Below, piece after piece: positions 36,040 to 47,916 of a stretch of 64,000 nucleotides of DNA (its first letter is position 1; every line of letters starts with the position of its first letter). The stretch is from Alopecurus myosuroides (Eukaryota; Streptophyta; Magnoliopsida; Poales; Poaceae), in contig CM054062.1 of NCBI GenBank assembly GCA_028641055.1, positions 178,146,726-178,210,725 of the forward strand. The letters run 5' to 3'. The position numbers were made by a program, and so were the translations under genes. The notes beneath the pieces are model-generated. The model did not search any database, was not told the DNA's origin, and saw only the letters and a program-made list of their open reading frames with translations.

Positions 36040-36575
36040 GTTTCATTGTCAGGTACAGCGACGCAGGGAGGATATGATTCAGATCTAACTCGTTAACTGA
36101 ATTTTACGCGCGCAAGCAACTGAACCTGACAGAGATCGAATCGATGCTCGCCGGCGGGGAGCGGTGGCCGTGCTCGATGCTGCTGGTGGTGCAGTGGGAT
36201 GATGGATGCGTGTGCAGAAAGTTCAGAGAGGAGGAGGAGTAGATGGTGGTGCTCACCACCGATCGGAGTCGTGGCAGAGGCTCGGTGACGACAGCGTGAC
36301 GGCGACCGCGGCGTGGACGAGGACGGCGGCAGCGTTCTGCTCGGTCTCCGGGGTGGCTACTGTGTGCGATCGGAAGAGGGCGAGGAGGTGGGTGGATTTC
36401 GGGGTTTAGGAGGGTAGGTGGTGCGTTGCAGCGGTGGATGCCATCGGCGTTTCAGCAGCGGCGTCTCCGGCGAGGTTCAGACGGTGGGGAACGCGGCGAG
36501 AGAGAGAAATCCGGCGGCGGTGTCGAGGGGAGAGGGGCAGGCTAGGTTTAGGGTAGGCTGCGGGTGCTAGGGGGG

Positions 36576-36582
36576 TTAAATA
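36576..36582 (-). promoter_or_regulatory. TATA-like box of LTR1 (unit II)
   Basis: TATTTAA on the minus strand, same context as in unit I. Confidence 0.4.
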
Positions 36583-37578
36583 GGGGCCGAGGGGACTCTG
36601 GTGGCCGTCCACGGGGGCCTCTGCCGCCGTGGCACGCGCGGATGGTCCGCCGTACTGCGGGACGACGAGGGCGGCTAATCGAAGGGGTACGCGGGCCAGC
36701 TGCGGTGAGGTAAGTTGCGGGCTGGGCCGGTAGCTGCTGCGCGCGCCCGTTTTCTTCTTTTATTTTTTTTTGCTTTTCTGTTTTTTTTTGTAGCAATTAG
36801 AAATGGAAGAAAAAGATAGGGTTTAGAGTTTAGAAAAATTTGGAAAATTTCATGTGGGCTTGTTAGTTCAAACTCTACCATTTGACAACTTAAGTTTTTT
36901 TTTAAAAAAAATTCAAATTTAGTTGCTGTTTTGCAAAATGGTTTGAATTGGAATAATTTGCAAATTAATTGATTAATATAGAAAACAACAAATTTAATAG
37001 GGTGAACCCTATTACTAATTGGATTAAAAAAAATATTAGAATAGTTTGGTAGTTTTCATGTCTTGGAATTGGTGCTGTTTGAATGCTTTTGGTTTGAATT
37101 TTTGAATTACCATTAGGAATTAATGATTTGATTAACCCTCATTTTTAATAGTTGATAATTAATTGATTAACATTGGAAACAAAGTTTTTATTAGGGTGAC
37201 CCCTATTGATAAAATAGAACAAATGGGATTAGAATTTGTTTGGTATTTTTATAATTTTCAAATGAGGTGCTGTTGATGATTTGCTTTGAATTTGAAACCA
37301 CATTGGAATTAATTAATTGAAATAAAAAAGCACCATTTTATTATTTGATCAAAATGGAATAATATGAAAACAAGTGGGTTGTTTTTATTGGAGATTTTTA
37401 TTTAAAATGTTGTAACAGAGCAAGTATGAAATAAAGTTTGGAAATAAGTTGAATTTCAAATGTGAAAACAATTAAGAACAGATGCAAAACAATTAGTAAA
37501 CAAATGCAAGCAAGGAAATAAACATGATGACATGAAATCAAACATTCTAAGGGGTATTTTCATACTTGGGATCTTACA

Positions 37579-37592
37579 AAACGCCCCCCTTG
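37579..37592 (-). other. Polypurine tract of element A (unit II)
   Basis: Same CAAGGGGGGCGTTT as in unit I. Confidence 0.6.
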
Positions 37593-37615
37593 AAGGAATC
37601 GCGCCCCGAGATTCC

Positions 37616-40144
37616 TTACTGAGAAATGAAAAGGTCCAGATACTTCTTGCGAAGATCCTCTTCGGTCTCCCACGTTGCCTCTTTATCAGAATGATGCGAC
37701 CACTGCACTTTCAAGAACTTGGTGCTCTTGTTGCGAGTCTTACGCTCGGTCTCATCGAGAATACGAACAGGGTGCTCCTCATAAGATAGATCATCTTGCA
37801 GTTCAATGGAATCATGATCAACTGCACGATCTGGATCTTTGAAACACTTCTTGAGCTGTGACACGTGGAACACATCGTGCACCTTGGATAGCTTTTCTGG
37901 AAGGTCAAGACGATAAGCATTTTCTGCACGCCTTGAGAGAATGTTGAAAGGACCAATGTATCTTGGTGCAAGCTTTCCTTTCACACCAAAACGATGAGTG
38001 CCTCTGAGGGGAGTTACACGGAGATATGCCTTGTCACCAGGTGCATAGATAATATCCCTGTGCATGCTGTCATAGTAACTCTTCTGACGAGACTGAGCAA
38101 TCTTGAGATTGTCACGAATGATACGAACTTTCTCCTCGGCTTCCTTAACAATGTCAGGGCCTAGGAGTGAACGTTCACCAGCTCCAGACCAATTGATTAG
38201 ACTCCTGCATCTGCGGCCATAGAGTGCTTCAAATGGTGCCATGCCTAGGCTTGCCTGGAAACTGTTGTTGTAGGAGAATTCAGCATATGGAAGGCAATCC
38301 TCCCATTTCATGCCAAAGGAGAGACCACATGCTCTGAGCATATCCTCGAGAATCTGATTGACTCTTTCGACTTGCCCCTGAGACTGAGGGTGATAAGCTG
38401 TGCTGAACAGAAGTTTGTTGCCCATTGCTTCTTGGAAACTCTTCCAGAAATGAGAAGTGAAGATGCTTCCACGGTCTGAGCTTATTTCCAATGGAACACC
38501 ATGAAGAGGAACAACCTTTGCTGTGTAGAGCTCTGCTAACTGGCTAGCTGAGAAAGTTTCCTTGACAGCAAAGAAGTGAGCTACTTTAGTGAAACGATCA
38601 ATAACAACGAAGATTGCATCGTTGCCCTTTTTGGACTTTGGAAACCCAGTAACGAAGTCCATTTCAATCATGTCCCACTTCCACTCAGGAAGTTTCAGAG
38701 GTTGGAGTAAACCTGCTGTTTTCTGATGGACTGCCTTAACACGTTGACAAACGTCGCATTCAGAAACGTATTGAGCAATTTCACGTTTCATGCCAGGCCA
38801 CCAATACAGAGTTTTGAGATCCTGGTACATCTTTGTACTTCCAGGGTGGATGGAGAGAGGAGTTTCATGAGCCTCCTTGAGAATGACATCTTTGAGACTT
38901 TGAATCTGAGGAACTGCAATGCGTCCTTCGAAGAACACAGTTCCCTTGTCATCAATTGAGAAGGACTTGAATTTATCATTGCCTTCCTTGATGTGCTCTA
39001 CAATCTTCTTGGTTTCAGTATCACGAAGTTGTTCAGAACGAATCTTGTCCTCGAGAGTTGGTTTGGCTGTCAAGCTAGCAATATAACCTTGAGGAACAAG
39101 ACCAAGGTTCAGCTTCTGGAATTCTTCATGAAGTGGAGGTTGGCTTTCCATGATCATGAGATTATTGCAATATGACTTGCGACTGAGAGCATCGGCCATA
39201 ACATTAGCCTTGCCTGGAGTGTAAGAAATGGTGAGATCAAAGTCTTTAATCTTTTCAATCCATCTCCTTTGCCTGAGGTTTAGATCTGGTTGAGTGAAGA
39301 TGTATTTCAGACTCTTATGATCGGAAAAGATTTCAGTTTTGTTACCCAACAAGTATTGTCTCCATTTCTTGAGGGCAAACACAACTGCTGCAAGTTCAAG
39401 ATCATGAGTGGGATAGTTTTGCTCATGTGGGTTCAACTTACGTGAAGCATAAGCCACAACTTGACGTTCTTGCATAAGAACTGCACCTAGACCTTGGAGA
39501 GAAGCATCACAGAATATCTGGAAAGGTTTGGTAGTATCTGGGCCAACCGGAACTGGGGTGGAAGTGAGTTTAGTCTTCAGGAGATTGAAACTCTCATCAC
39601 ACTGTGGAGTCCAAACGAACTTCTTGTCCTTTTTTGTGAGATCAGTGAGAGGTTTGGCAATCTTGGAAAAGTTTTGGACGAAACGACGGCAATAGCTAGC
39701 CAAGCCAAGAAAACTTCTGACTTGCTTCACCGTCTTAGGAGGTTTCCAATCAACAATTGCCTTAACCTTTTCTGGGTCAATGGCTATGCCTTTGGCAGAG
39801 ATGATATGACCAAGGTAAGCAACTTCTGGAATCCAGAACTCACATTTAGAGAACTTGGCATATAGACGATGCTCGCGAAGTTTCATGAGAGTGAGACGAA
39901 GGTGTTCTCCATGCTCTTCCTCGGATTTGGAGTAGACTAGAATGTCATCAAGATATACCACAACGAACTTGTCGAGGTATTCATGGAAGACAGAATTCAT
40001 GAGTCTTGAGAATGTTGCCGGTGCATTGGTGAGACCAAAGGACATGACGGTGTATTCATATAGACCGTAACGAGTGGTGAAAGCTGTCTTAGGAATATCT
40101 TCCTTTCTGATCTTTATTTGGTGGTAACCCATCCTCAAGTCCAA
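37616..40144 (-). pseudogene. Element A RT-RNase H-integrase-chromodomain, single open frame (unit II)
   Basis: The 842 residues cover RT ([12 protein letters not shown] near residue 65), RNase H (IFCDASLQG near 210, SDHKSLKYI near 272, MADALSRK near 316), HHCC zinc finger, DDE integrase ([25 protein letters not shown]) and the C-terminal chromodomain. The codon that is TAG in units I and III reads TAC here (39223-39221). The first part of RT, including [11 protein letters not shown], is still separated by the shared stop at 40150-40148, so a complete polyprotein is not encoded. Unit-specific residues include Lys for Gln in RKLNPHEQ and Asn for Thr in EAMGNKLLF. Confidence 0.9.
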
Positions 40145-40147
40145 CTT

Positions 40148-41884
40148 TTAGAATATTGAGGCTCCAGCAAGTTGATCAAAAAGATCATCGATACGGGGAA
40201 TTGGATACTTGTTTTTGATGGTTTTCTCGTTGAGAGGACGATAGTCAACCACGAGTCTTTTTGTTTGATCCTTCTTGGCAAAAAACAGAGTTGGGCAACC
40301 CCAAGCGGAGGAACTAGGCTGAATGTAACCTTTCTCCATGTACATATCGATTTGCTCCTTCAACAATTTCAGTTCAGGAGGAGCTATCTTGTATGGATGC
40401 TTAGAGATTGGAGCAGTACCTGGCTCAAGCTCGATCACGAACTCAACTGCTCTGTCCGGAGGCATCCCTGGCAACTCTTCTGGAAAGACGTCAGGGAATT
40501 CACAAACCACCGGAACATTTTCAATTGCAGGAAGGGGTTTGGCATCTAGGTTGAACAGCTGAACAGAACTTGATCCATATGGAGAATAGACTATCTGGCC
40601 TGAAGTGTGGGAGAGAGTTATTGACTTTTGAGCACAGTCAATTTTAGCTTTGTGGGTCTTCAACCAATCCATACCCAGAATGACATCAATGTCAGAATTT
40701 CCCAGCAACATGAGTGAAGCAAGGAATATGCGACCTCCAATTAGGATCTGATTGTCCATGCTTATCTTGGAAGTAATCATTTTAGTTCCCGGAGAGTGCA
40801 CATAGATTTGATTGCTTAGTGGAACCAGAGCTAAATTGTACGTTGTAGCAAAGATCTTTGACACGAACGAATGCGATGCTCCAGTATCAAACAACACTTT
40901 AGCTGGAATAGAGTTTACGGGTAATATACCGAGAACGACGTCAGCAGCTTCCTCAGCTTTGTCGGCCTTGATATGGTTCACCCTCGCGTTCCTCCCGACA
41001 GGCCTGTTGTTGGAGTTGAAGGCTTTAGCCGGGGGAGCACGAACCATAGCCTGGTTGGTGTTGGGGCGAGGAGGTGGTAGCTGCTTCTGAGTGCTCTTAT
41101 CAGCATAGTGTCCAGTCTCCTTGCACTTGAAGCAAGTGACGACACGAGGAGGACCTGGCCTTGGCTGCCCCATTGGAATCCTCTGACCCTGCATCTGAGA
41201 TGGGTTGGGTGGGCGGGGACCAAAGCCTGGAGAAGCTTGGGCATTTGGAGCCCGAGTGACAGCACCATTTGGCACCCAGATGCGGCGCTTCTGCGGAGGG
41301 GTGGTCATGTTGGAGGAGGAACCACCCTCACGCGAGTGCTTGCGCGACTCTTCGAACGCCTTGCGCCCATTCTCCTCATTGAGCGCGGTGTTCACGAGCT
41401 CCACGAAGTCCTTGCACTTGATGTTGGTGAGAGCGTACTTCAGTTCCGGGTTAAAACCTCGGCGGAACCTTGCCATCTTCTTGGCTTCAGTGGACACTTC
41501 GTCACCAGCGTACCGAGCGAGACGATTGAACTCGTTCTGGTAGCCGAGAACGTCCAGCTTGCCCTGTCTGAGAGAGCAGAATTCCTCACGCATCCTTTCC
41601 ATGAGACCATCCGGGATGTGGTGCTTCAGGAAGGCATCCTTGAAACATCCCCAGGTGATAGGATAGCCAGCTCTCATGGTCTGGTAGTTCTCCCACCAAG
41701 TAGCTGCCTGACCCTTCAGTAGGTAGGTGGCATACTTGACCTTATCCTCTTCCGCAACATGAGCAATCTCCAGAGCTCTTGCTACGTCACGGATCCAGTC
41801 ATCAGCATCCAGGGGCTCACGTGTTGCCACGAAAGCTTTTGGGCCCAAGCTGACGAAACCTGGCTCTGATACCATTTGTCGCAC
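40148..41884 (-). pseudogene. Element A gag-protease-RT N-terminus (unit II)
   Basis: Collinear with 17933-19669. The zinc knuckle has lost its last cysteine (HYADKS instead of HYADKC), which should abolish zinc binding. A Val-to-Phe change occurs near the RT start (CPTLFFAKK). It ends with the same stop as unit I. Confidence 0.8.
41863..41874 (-). other. Primer-binding site of element A (unit II)
   Basis: TGGTATCAGAGC on the minus strand, as in unit I. Confidence 0.9.
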
Positions 41885-44800
41885 CCTGGCTTCTAAGGGA
41901 TACTCATCGTACGAACTGGATAGCAGGTGCTTGGATTATGGGGCATAACTGCTCCCACGTCCCAGCTTCCTGGTAGGCCTGCGCTTATGCGCGACAACAC
42001 AAGCCCTGCTATTCCACCGTCGATGTAAACTATCCACTAGAAGTCATAGGCACTACTGTCGACGTACTTCATATCAATCACGCAATGTACGTCAACAGCT
42101 TTGAACGAATGATGATCACAACATATCTCTAAGACACAAAAGATTGAAATAAGGTTGCAAATGGCCTTCACTAAGGCAGAGATAGCAAATACAATCATCC
42201 AGAGGACACATGTCCCAACAGAGCATTCATTACATCAGCGGAAGCAATCAAAGGGGTCTGAGTACAGACAAATCCAACAGGCTTAAGAAGCCGGAGAAAA
42301 TAAAGAAGACGAAGCCCATCCACGTAGGTCCTGGATCCTGCCCTGGTCCAGCTAACTACTCGTCTGCAGTCTCGTCAAACTCCACGAAGTAGCCATCCTG
42401 GTGGTCATCGTAGCCGTAGTCGTAGTCTGCGTAAACCACAGCCCCAACGGGGTCAGTACATCCAAGTACTGGCAAGCAAGACTCACAGATCACCAAAGTA
42501 TAGCCCGTCAACACAAGCACAGATGACTTGGTTCAACGGAAAGAAGGGGTTATATAATAATGCTGCAACTGGCTGCGCTAACCAACTACAGAGATTCTAT
42601 CATATCCAACTATTAGAAAGGGGATAAGATCGAGTGTTGTAACCAACTAGAAGATAACATCAAACAAACCCATCCTGGATCTCGCCCCTTATCCAAAGAA
42701 GCAATCCGAGGATAACTCACACAGTTGGATTAAAGGTGAATCAAGTTATTGTGTGAATAACCTATTACTAGTCAAGTTATTAATCATTGGGTGAAACATG
42801 ATTGATCGTTATGTTGAAGTTGTCCTGAGTACTTGTTAGCCAGTACTTTCACCAAGTAATCCATAACCGCGGAAAACACGGCTTCTCGAGAAGATTATCC
42901 CTGCAGGGTTGCACCAATTTGGCCGTACACGTATGAATAACCCGCCAGATGGGATGCCTCCCACCAAGCGGGGCACTCAACACAATTCAACTCTTCTCCG
43001 CATCAAGCCCAAAGCACCTTGGGCGCACGGCTAATCAAGCCCCGAAGAAAAGGGACCCTCATAGCACTCTAAGACCGTGTCCCCCTATATGCCGACTACA
43101 AAAGTTCCACCCTGCGCTGGGCTCGCAAAAACATGCATGCGGCAAATAGAAAGCACGAACTAAATGAGATGATTTGGACGAGATGCGAATCGAATCAAAT
43201 TGGGGGGGCGCCCATACTCGCTTCCCACATGCGGGTAGTGCGCTCATCATGGATCAGTAGACAAGACCCTTTTCCTATTAGGGTCGACACTAGCAGGCCT
43301 CAAAACCTCTCATGGGCCTCCTGCCGGTGCCTTATCATCAAATTATTATTAACAGTAATAACATTAGCATGATTGATTGATTGATTAAACATCGAGCCCC
43401 CAGAACATAATAAAGATATAGTAACTGAAAGTAACGGGTAACAGACTCGAGCAAAACAACCTAAGCATGCTAGTAAGACACTGGCTCAATCAATGGGTTG
43501 TAGGAGGGGTGATGAGGCAATATCAGGGTTAAAGGATTCATGTGATAGGTTCGTAACAGAAACATCTACCACTAAGGCTAGCAAGTATAGACAACGGAAA
43601 GTATCGGTAACCAGGGTTGAAAGGAACACGATGGTTCATGTGAGTGATAACTTGCCTGGAAGCTCAACAGCCGGGTACTGAGCTAGGTCCTGGGTAGTGG
43701 TGTCGTAAGGATCGTCGGTCTCAACGTAGTCGTCGTCTATTCGAGAAGAAGCAAACAAACAAAACAGGTATGTAAACAATCATTGCCATGGCATTGTGCA
43801 CAATCAAGATGATGCATGACAATTAATAGTGCAGCAAAATAAACTGACTAACATGATAGCACAAATTAAATGGACCCATATGCAAGGGTTGCATAGGGAA
43901 AAGGATCCATTGAAATAAGTGGAACAATGATTTACAATTATTTACTAGGTGATAGTTGTTATCATGATGCATGCATGATGATGATGACAAGATGACAACA
44001 AATAACAATAATAGGTGCAAAGGAAAAGGAATAAAACAAGTTTAGAACTTATTTATTAAGTTTGGAAAATTTTGGTTACTTAAACATGCCACACATACAA
44101 TTATTGTTTTCACCAATTTTAAGTGTGCAAAACAATTAGCAAAATTGATATTTGAAAAGAACATCAAATTTTAGTTGGATTACATGTTTCATATTTTGAA
44201 ATTTGAATTAGGATGAATTAATTATGAATTAAACAATATTAAACAAGTTTTAATTGCATTAAACAAGATTTAAATGGTTTAGGCAATTTAAATTATTCAA
44301 ACAATGAAACAAATTTTATATTTGAATAGGATATTCAAAAAGGTGTGAAAAACATATTTTATTTGACTTATTTGGAATTAATATGAATTACTTATGAATT
44401 ATTGCAAATTACATTTGAATTATTCAAATTTGAAATTTAAATATATTTTGAAAACTCAAAACAGAACACAAATAAGTTATTTGGAAAGATTATGAAATTT
44501 GGAGCAATAAACATATAAAGTTTGTATTTATTGGATTCATATATTAAAAGTTATTGAATTTTCAAATTAGGTGTTTATTCTGCCCATTTTAAAAAAAGAA
44601 TTAGAAATTAACAGAATTGTTTTAATACTTTTGTGACCGCGCTGGTGTTATACCCACACGCTGCCAGGTAGGGCCCGTGGTCCACTGTGCCCACGTGGCA
44701 CCAGAGAGGCTGACCAACGGGCCCGGGCTATCAGCGCGGTAAAAGATGGGCAAAAAGGAGGCTTTTGCCTCTGCGGGGTTCGACCCCGAGATCGATTGGC

Positions 44801-46187
44801 TCGCGCGCAAGGAACGAGCCAGCTGGGCTGCTGCTTCACACGTGACAGAAGAAGGGGGCGTGGGGTTTTCAGGTTCAGTTTTGCACTCGGACTGAAACTG
44901 AACTTGCAGCTTCAGGTAACAGTGACAGGCTGCCGTGGCCAGCTCGCCGGAGTGGCGCTGCGCGCAGCGGCTGCTGCTCGAGGGTGGTGCAGCGGTGCGT
45001 TGCGATGCTGGGGTGCGGGCCTAGGGCTCTGGTGCTTGTGCGGAGAGAAAAGGGGCGAGGAGATCGACGGTGAAGCTCACCTGCAGGGGTCGATGCAGGG
45101 CTAGCCGGAGGGAAAACACGGACGGCGGCGAGGCACTGGCCCTCCTCAGGCCCCACGGTGGTGTCGAAGACGAAGGTGGAACTGGGGACTACCCATTCCC
45201 GTGGCTAGTGCACGGTGCAAGTCATCGGAGACGGCGACCGTTGCCGGAGTTCAGAGAGGCGGCGGCGAAATTTCAGTACAGAGGGTGGAGGTGGAGGTGA
45301 GATGGAAACGAGGCGGCGGCGGCGGAGCTCGAGGGTGGTGTTAGGGTTTGCGGCAGGAGGAGGGTGCCGTGGTGGTTTTATGGAACCGGTGGAGGAGTAC
45401 GGCGCGCCATCGAGAGGGTGAGGGAACGATCGACGGAGGAGGGGAGATCGTACGCCATGACGTCAGACGGGAGGAGGACGACAGCGACAGGAGAGGGGGT
45501 TATCGGTCCAAAGGGTAAAATGGGCTGGGCTGGGGATTTTAGTTGCTGCTGCTGCTGCCTTTTTTTTCTCCTTTGCTATTTTTTTGTACTGTTTTTTTTT
45601 GTAGCATGCAAATGGAAGCAAAACAAAGGTTTTGTTTATAGAAAATTTTGGAATAAAATTAGGATAAATCCCTTAGTTGGAAAGCAACCAATTGGTAGTT
45701 TTTGTTTTCAAAAACTTATTTGTTTGCTTGCTGTTTACAAATTAAACCAATTTAATTGAAATTTCCAATATTAGGTAATATTAGAAAAACAAGGTATTTT
45801 TCAATAGGGTTTTATTTAGAGTTTAGAAGTGATTTAAGGAATTCAAATTAGTGGTGAATTTCATGGATTAAAAGGATTAAAGATTTGAGAAATGGTTTGA
45901 GTTTGGAAAATGATTTGGAAATAATTGATTAATTTGATTGATTGAATTAAGCAACAATTTAATAGTTGATCCAATATGAAAATAATTGGAAGCAATTGAT
46001 GTTTTTGATTTGCAATTCTTTATTTGAAAGATTGTAACAGACAAGTGTGAAGCAAAGGTTGATTAAGATTGAATTTTATTATGAAAACAATGCAAACAGA
46101 AATAAAAATGAGAATGATGCCATGATGCATTGCATAAATTAAACAAGGAACAGAAACACTAGGTAGTTTTCATACTTGGATGTTACA
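41877..46187 (-). mobile_element. LTR2, complete copy (units II/III boundary)
   Basis: Length is 4311 bp, TGTAACATCC to GCGACA on the minus strand. It keeps the AT-rich segment of about 247 bp (about 44302-44549) that is missing from the copy at 19662-23726, and is the best reference for this LTR. AT-rich 43780-44630, GC-rich island 44640-45560, AT-rich U3 45600-46187. No coding region is supported. Confidence 0.9.
44772..44840 (-). other. tRNA-like module in LTR2 (unit III)
   Basis: Box B 44787-44775 and box A 44830-44819, as at 78-146. Confidence 0.45.
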
Positions 46188-46840
46188 CAGGTCCCGAGCT
46201 TCAGCCTAGAGGACGGCGACGACTCGGCGTTTCCATTCCCTCCATAAGCCTGCCCCGACGGTGACTGTGGTGGCGGAGCTAGGAAGACATGCTCCCGTCT
46301 CTCTCTCTCGGTTCAGAATGTTCAGAGAATTAAAAGAAAACAGAGGAGGGGAGAGGTGGCGGCTGGGAGGAAAAGAGGAGGGGAGAGGGTTAGGGTTCCT
46401 GGGATTCTCCTTTGGTAGATAAGGAGGGGAAGGGTGGGGTGGAGGGGTGGTGGTGATGGTGACGTCCGGTGGTTGTTCCGTGGGAGAGGGTCACGCCTGG
46501 TGCGTGTTCTCCTGTACGGAAGAAGAGGAGGAAGGTTGGGCTGGGAGTTGGTTTCGGTGGGCTAGTTCGGGTTGGGTAGATGGCCCAACTTGTTTGGGAT
46601 TGCCTGGTTGCCTCCTAAAACATTTTTGTTTTGTTTTGTTTTATTATTTGCATAAAAACAAAAGAAAGTTTAGGGGAAAAAATAGAAGAGCTTAAAGGGA
46701 AATTGAAAGTTTTCTGTAATTTTTGTGATTAAGGAGATTATTACGAACAAGAATAAGATGTAGCTAAATGAGATGTCATGCATGATGCCGAAAATAAAAA
46801 CAACAATCGATTTCTATTTGGGGAAACCCCGGCCGTTACA
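46188..46840 (-). mobile_element. LTR3 fragment (unit III)
   Basis: Counterpart of 1495-2149. The right edge TGTAACGGCC on the minus strand is intact, and the CT run is short as in unit II. Confidence 0.35.
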
Positions 46841-46843
46841 AGT

Positions 46844-47187
46844 ATCAACAAGAAAATGACTGGTTTAGAAGCTAGCAATATCCATGATAGTCAAAATATG
46901 AGGATTGGTAAATTAGAGGAGGCTATGGAAACTTTAAGCTCAACCTTATCTTCTCTTAAGTTTAAAAGGGAGAAACCTTATGTGGGAAAAGAGAAAAATT
47001 TATGTATGTCCCCAAGGTACCTAAACCGAAATCCCCAAATGTGATTAAAATTAATAAAACTTCTGGTGGAACTAAAAGTGATTTGCATATTGAATCATAT
47101 TCAGGGGAGTCTAAGGTACCCATTGCTACAACTGGAGTTTTGAAGGAAATTATTGATTTGGATGCTTCTTCACTTGAAAACACTTGA
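46844..47187 (+). pseudogene. Broken ORF in the Athila-like block (unit III)
   Basis: Same two-frame arrangement as at 2153-2496. Confidence 0.35.
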
Positions 47188-47895
47188 TTCCAATTTTCTC
47201 GGCCTAGCTAAAAGGCGTTAAAGAAAAACACTTCTTGAGAGAAAACCCATGTTTTTATTTTTGTTTTGTTTTCTCTATTTTCTTTGAGTCAAGGTGTTTT
47301 ATACGTCTGTAGCAACTCCTTTGTATCTTTATTTTCATGTTTTAGTTGTGCCAAGTAAAGTTTCTGACAGGAGTTGGAGTTGGTTTTTGGATTTCTGCGC
47401 AAGAAACAGATTTCTGCTGTCCACCGTAAAAAATCGTATAATTCACAGAAAAATCCGAATGACCTGAAATTTCTTGTGCTTATTCCTCGGTTAATTCCGA
47501 AACTTTTTTGTTCTTTAAGTTTGTCGATCTGAGTAACGTAAGTGCCCCGAAAAAATTCGTATTTACAGACTTTTCTGGTTTTGATAGATTCTGCCATTTT
47601 CTTGCATTTGCTCTTTCACGATGTCAAGTGGATTTCTTTCCTTCACAAAACATCAGTGGCTGTATCTAATTTGAAAAATTATCAATAGCACTTGTTCCCT
47701 TACATAACCCATGGATTTTTATTGTTGCACTAACCCTCTAATGTGAATTACTCTTTGAGTGTGGTGTGAAGGAAGGTTTCAAGGGTCAAGAGAAGAGGGT
47801 GATATATGTGATCAAGAAGGGTGCGAGGCCAAAACTTGGGGATTCCCCCGTGGTTCATCCAAGCATATTTTAAGAAGACTCAAGCATATAATCTT

Positions 47896-47916
47896 GGGGA
47901 TGCCCAAGGCATCCCC
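47896..47916. other. Perfect 9-bp hairpin (unit III)
   Basis: Identical to the inverted repeat at 3205-3225. Confidence 0.6.

Larger units (their letters stand above)
32927..37578 (-). mobile_element. LTR1 (unit II)
   Basis: Length is 4652 bp. It shares several single-base states with unit III against unit I (for example 'ttagaat' near 37037). Homopolymer lengths differ near 36770-36905. Same internal layout as in unit I. Confidence 0.85.
22232..44693. repeat. Tandem segmental repeat, unit II
   Basis: Second copy of the unit, collinear with unit I. Distinguishing changes are a deletion of about 247 bp in its LTR2 at 22087/22088, loss of 11 bp from the GC-rich minisatellite of the B LTR, a nonsense codon in the B integrase (28876-28878), and a readable codon in the A RNase H region (39221-39223) where units I and III have a stop. 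LTR1 start to LTR1 start is 22217 bp from unit I to II and 22473 bp from unit II to III. Confidence 0.95.
32927..46187 (-). mobile_element. Hybrid Tekay-like element A with mismatched LTRs (unit II)
   Basis: Same LTR1/internal/LTR2 chimera as in unit I. Its pol is the least damaged of the three, with integrase, RNase H and most of RT in one open frame (40144-37616). Confidence 0.8.
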
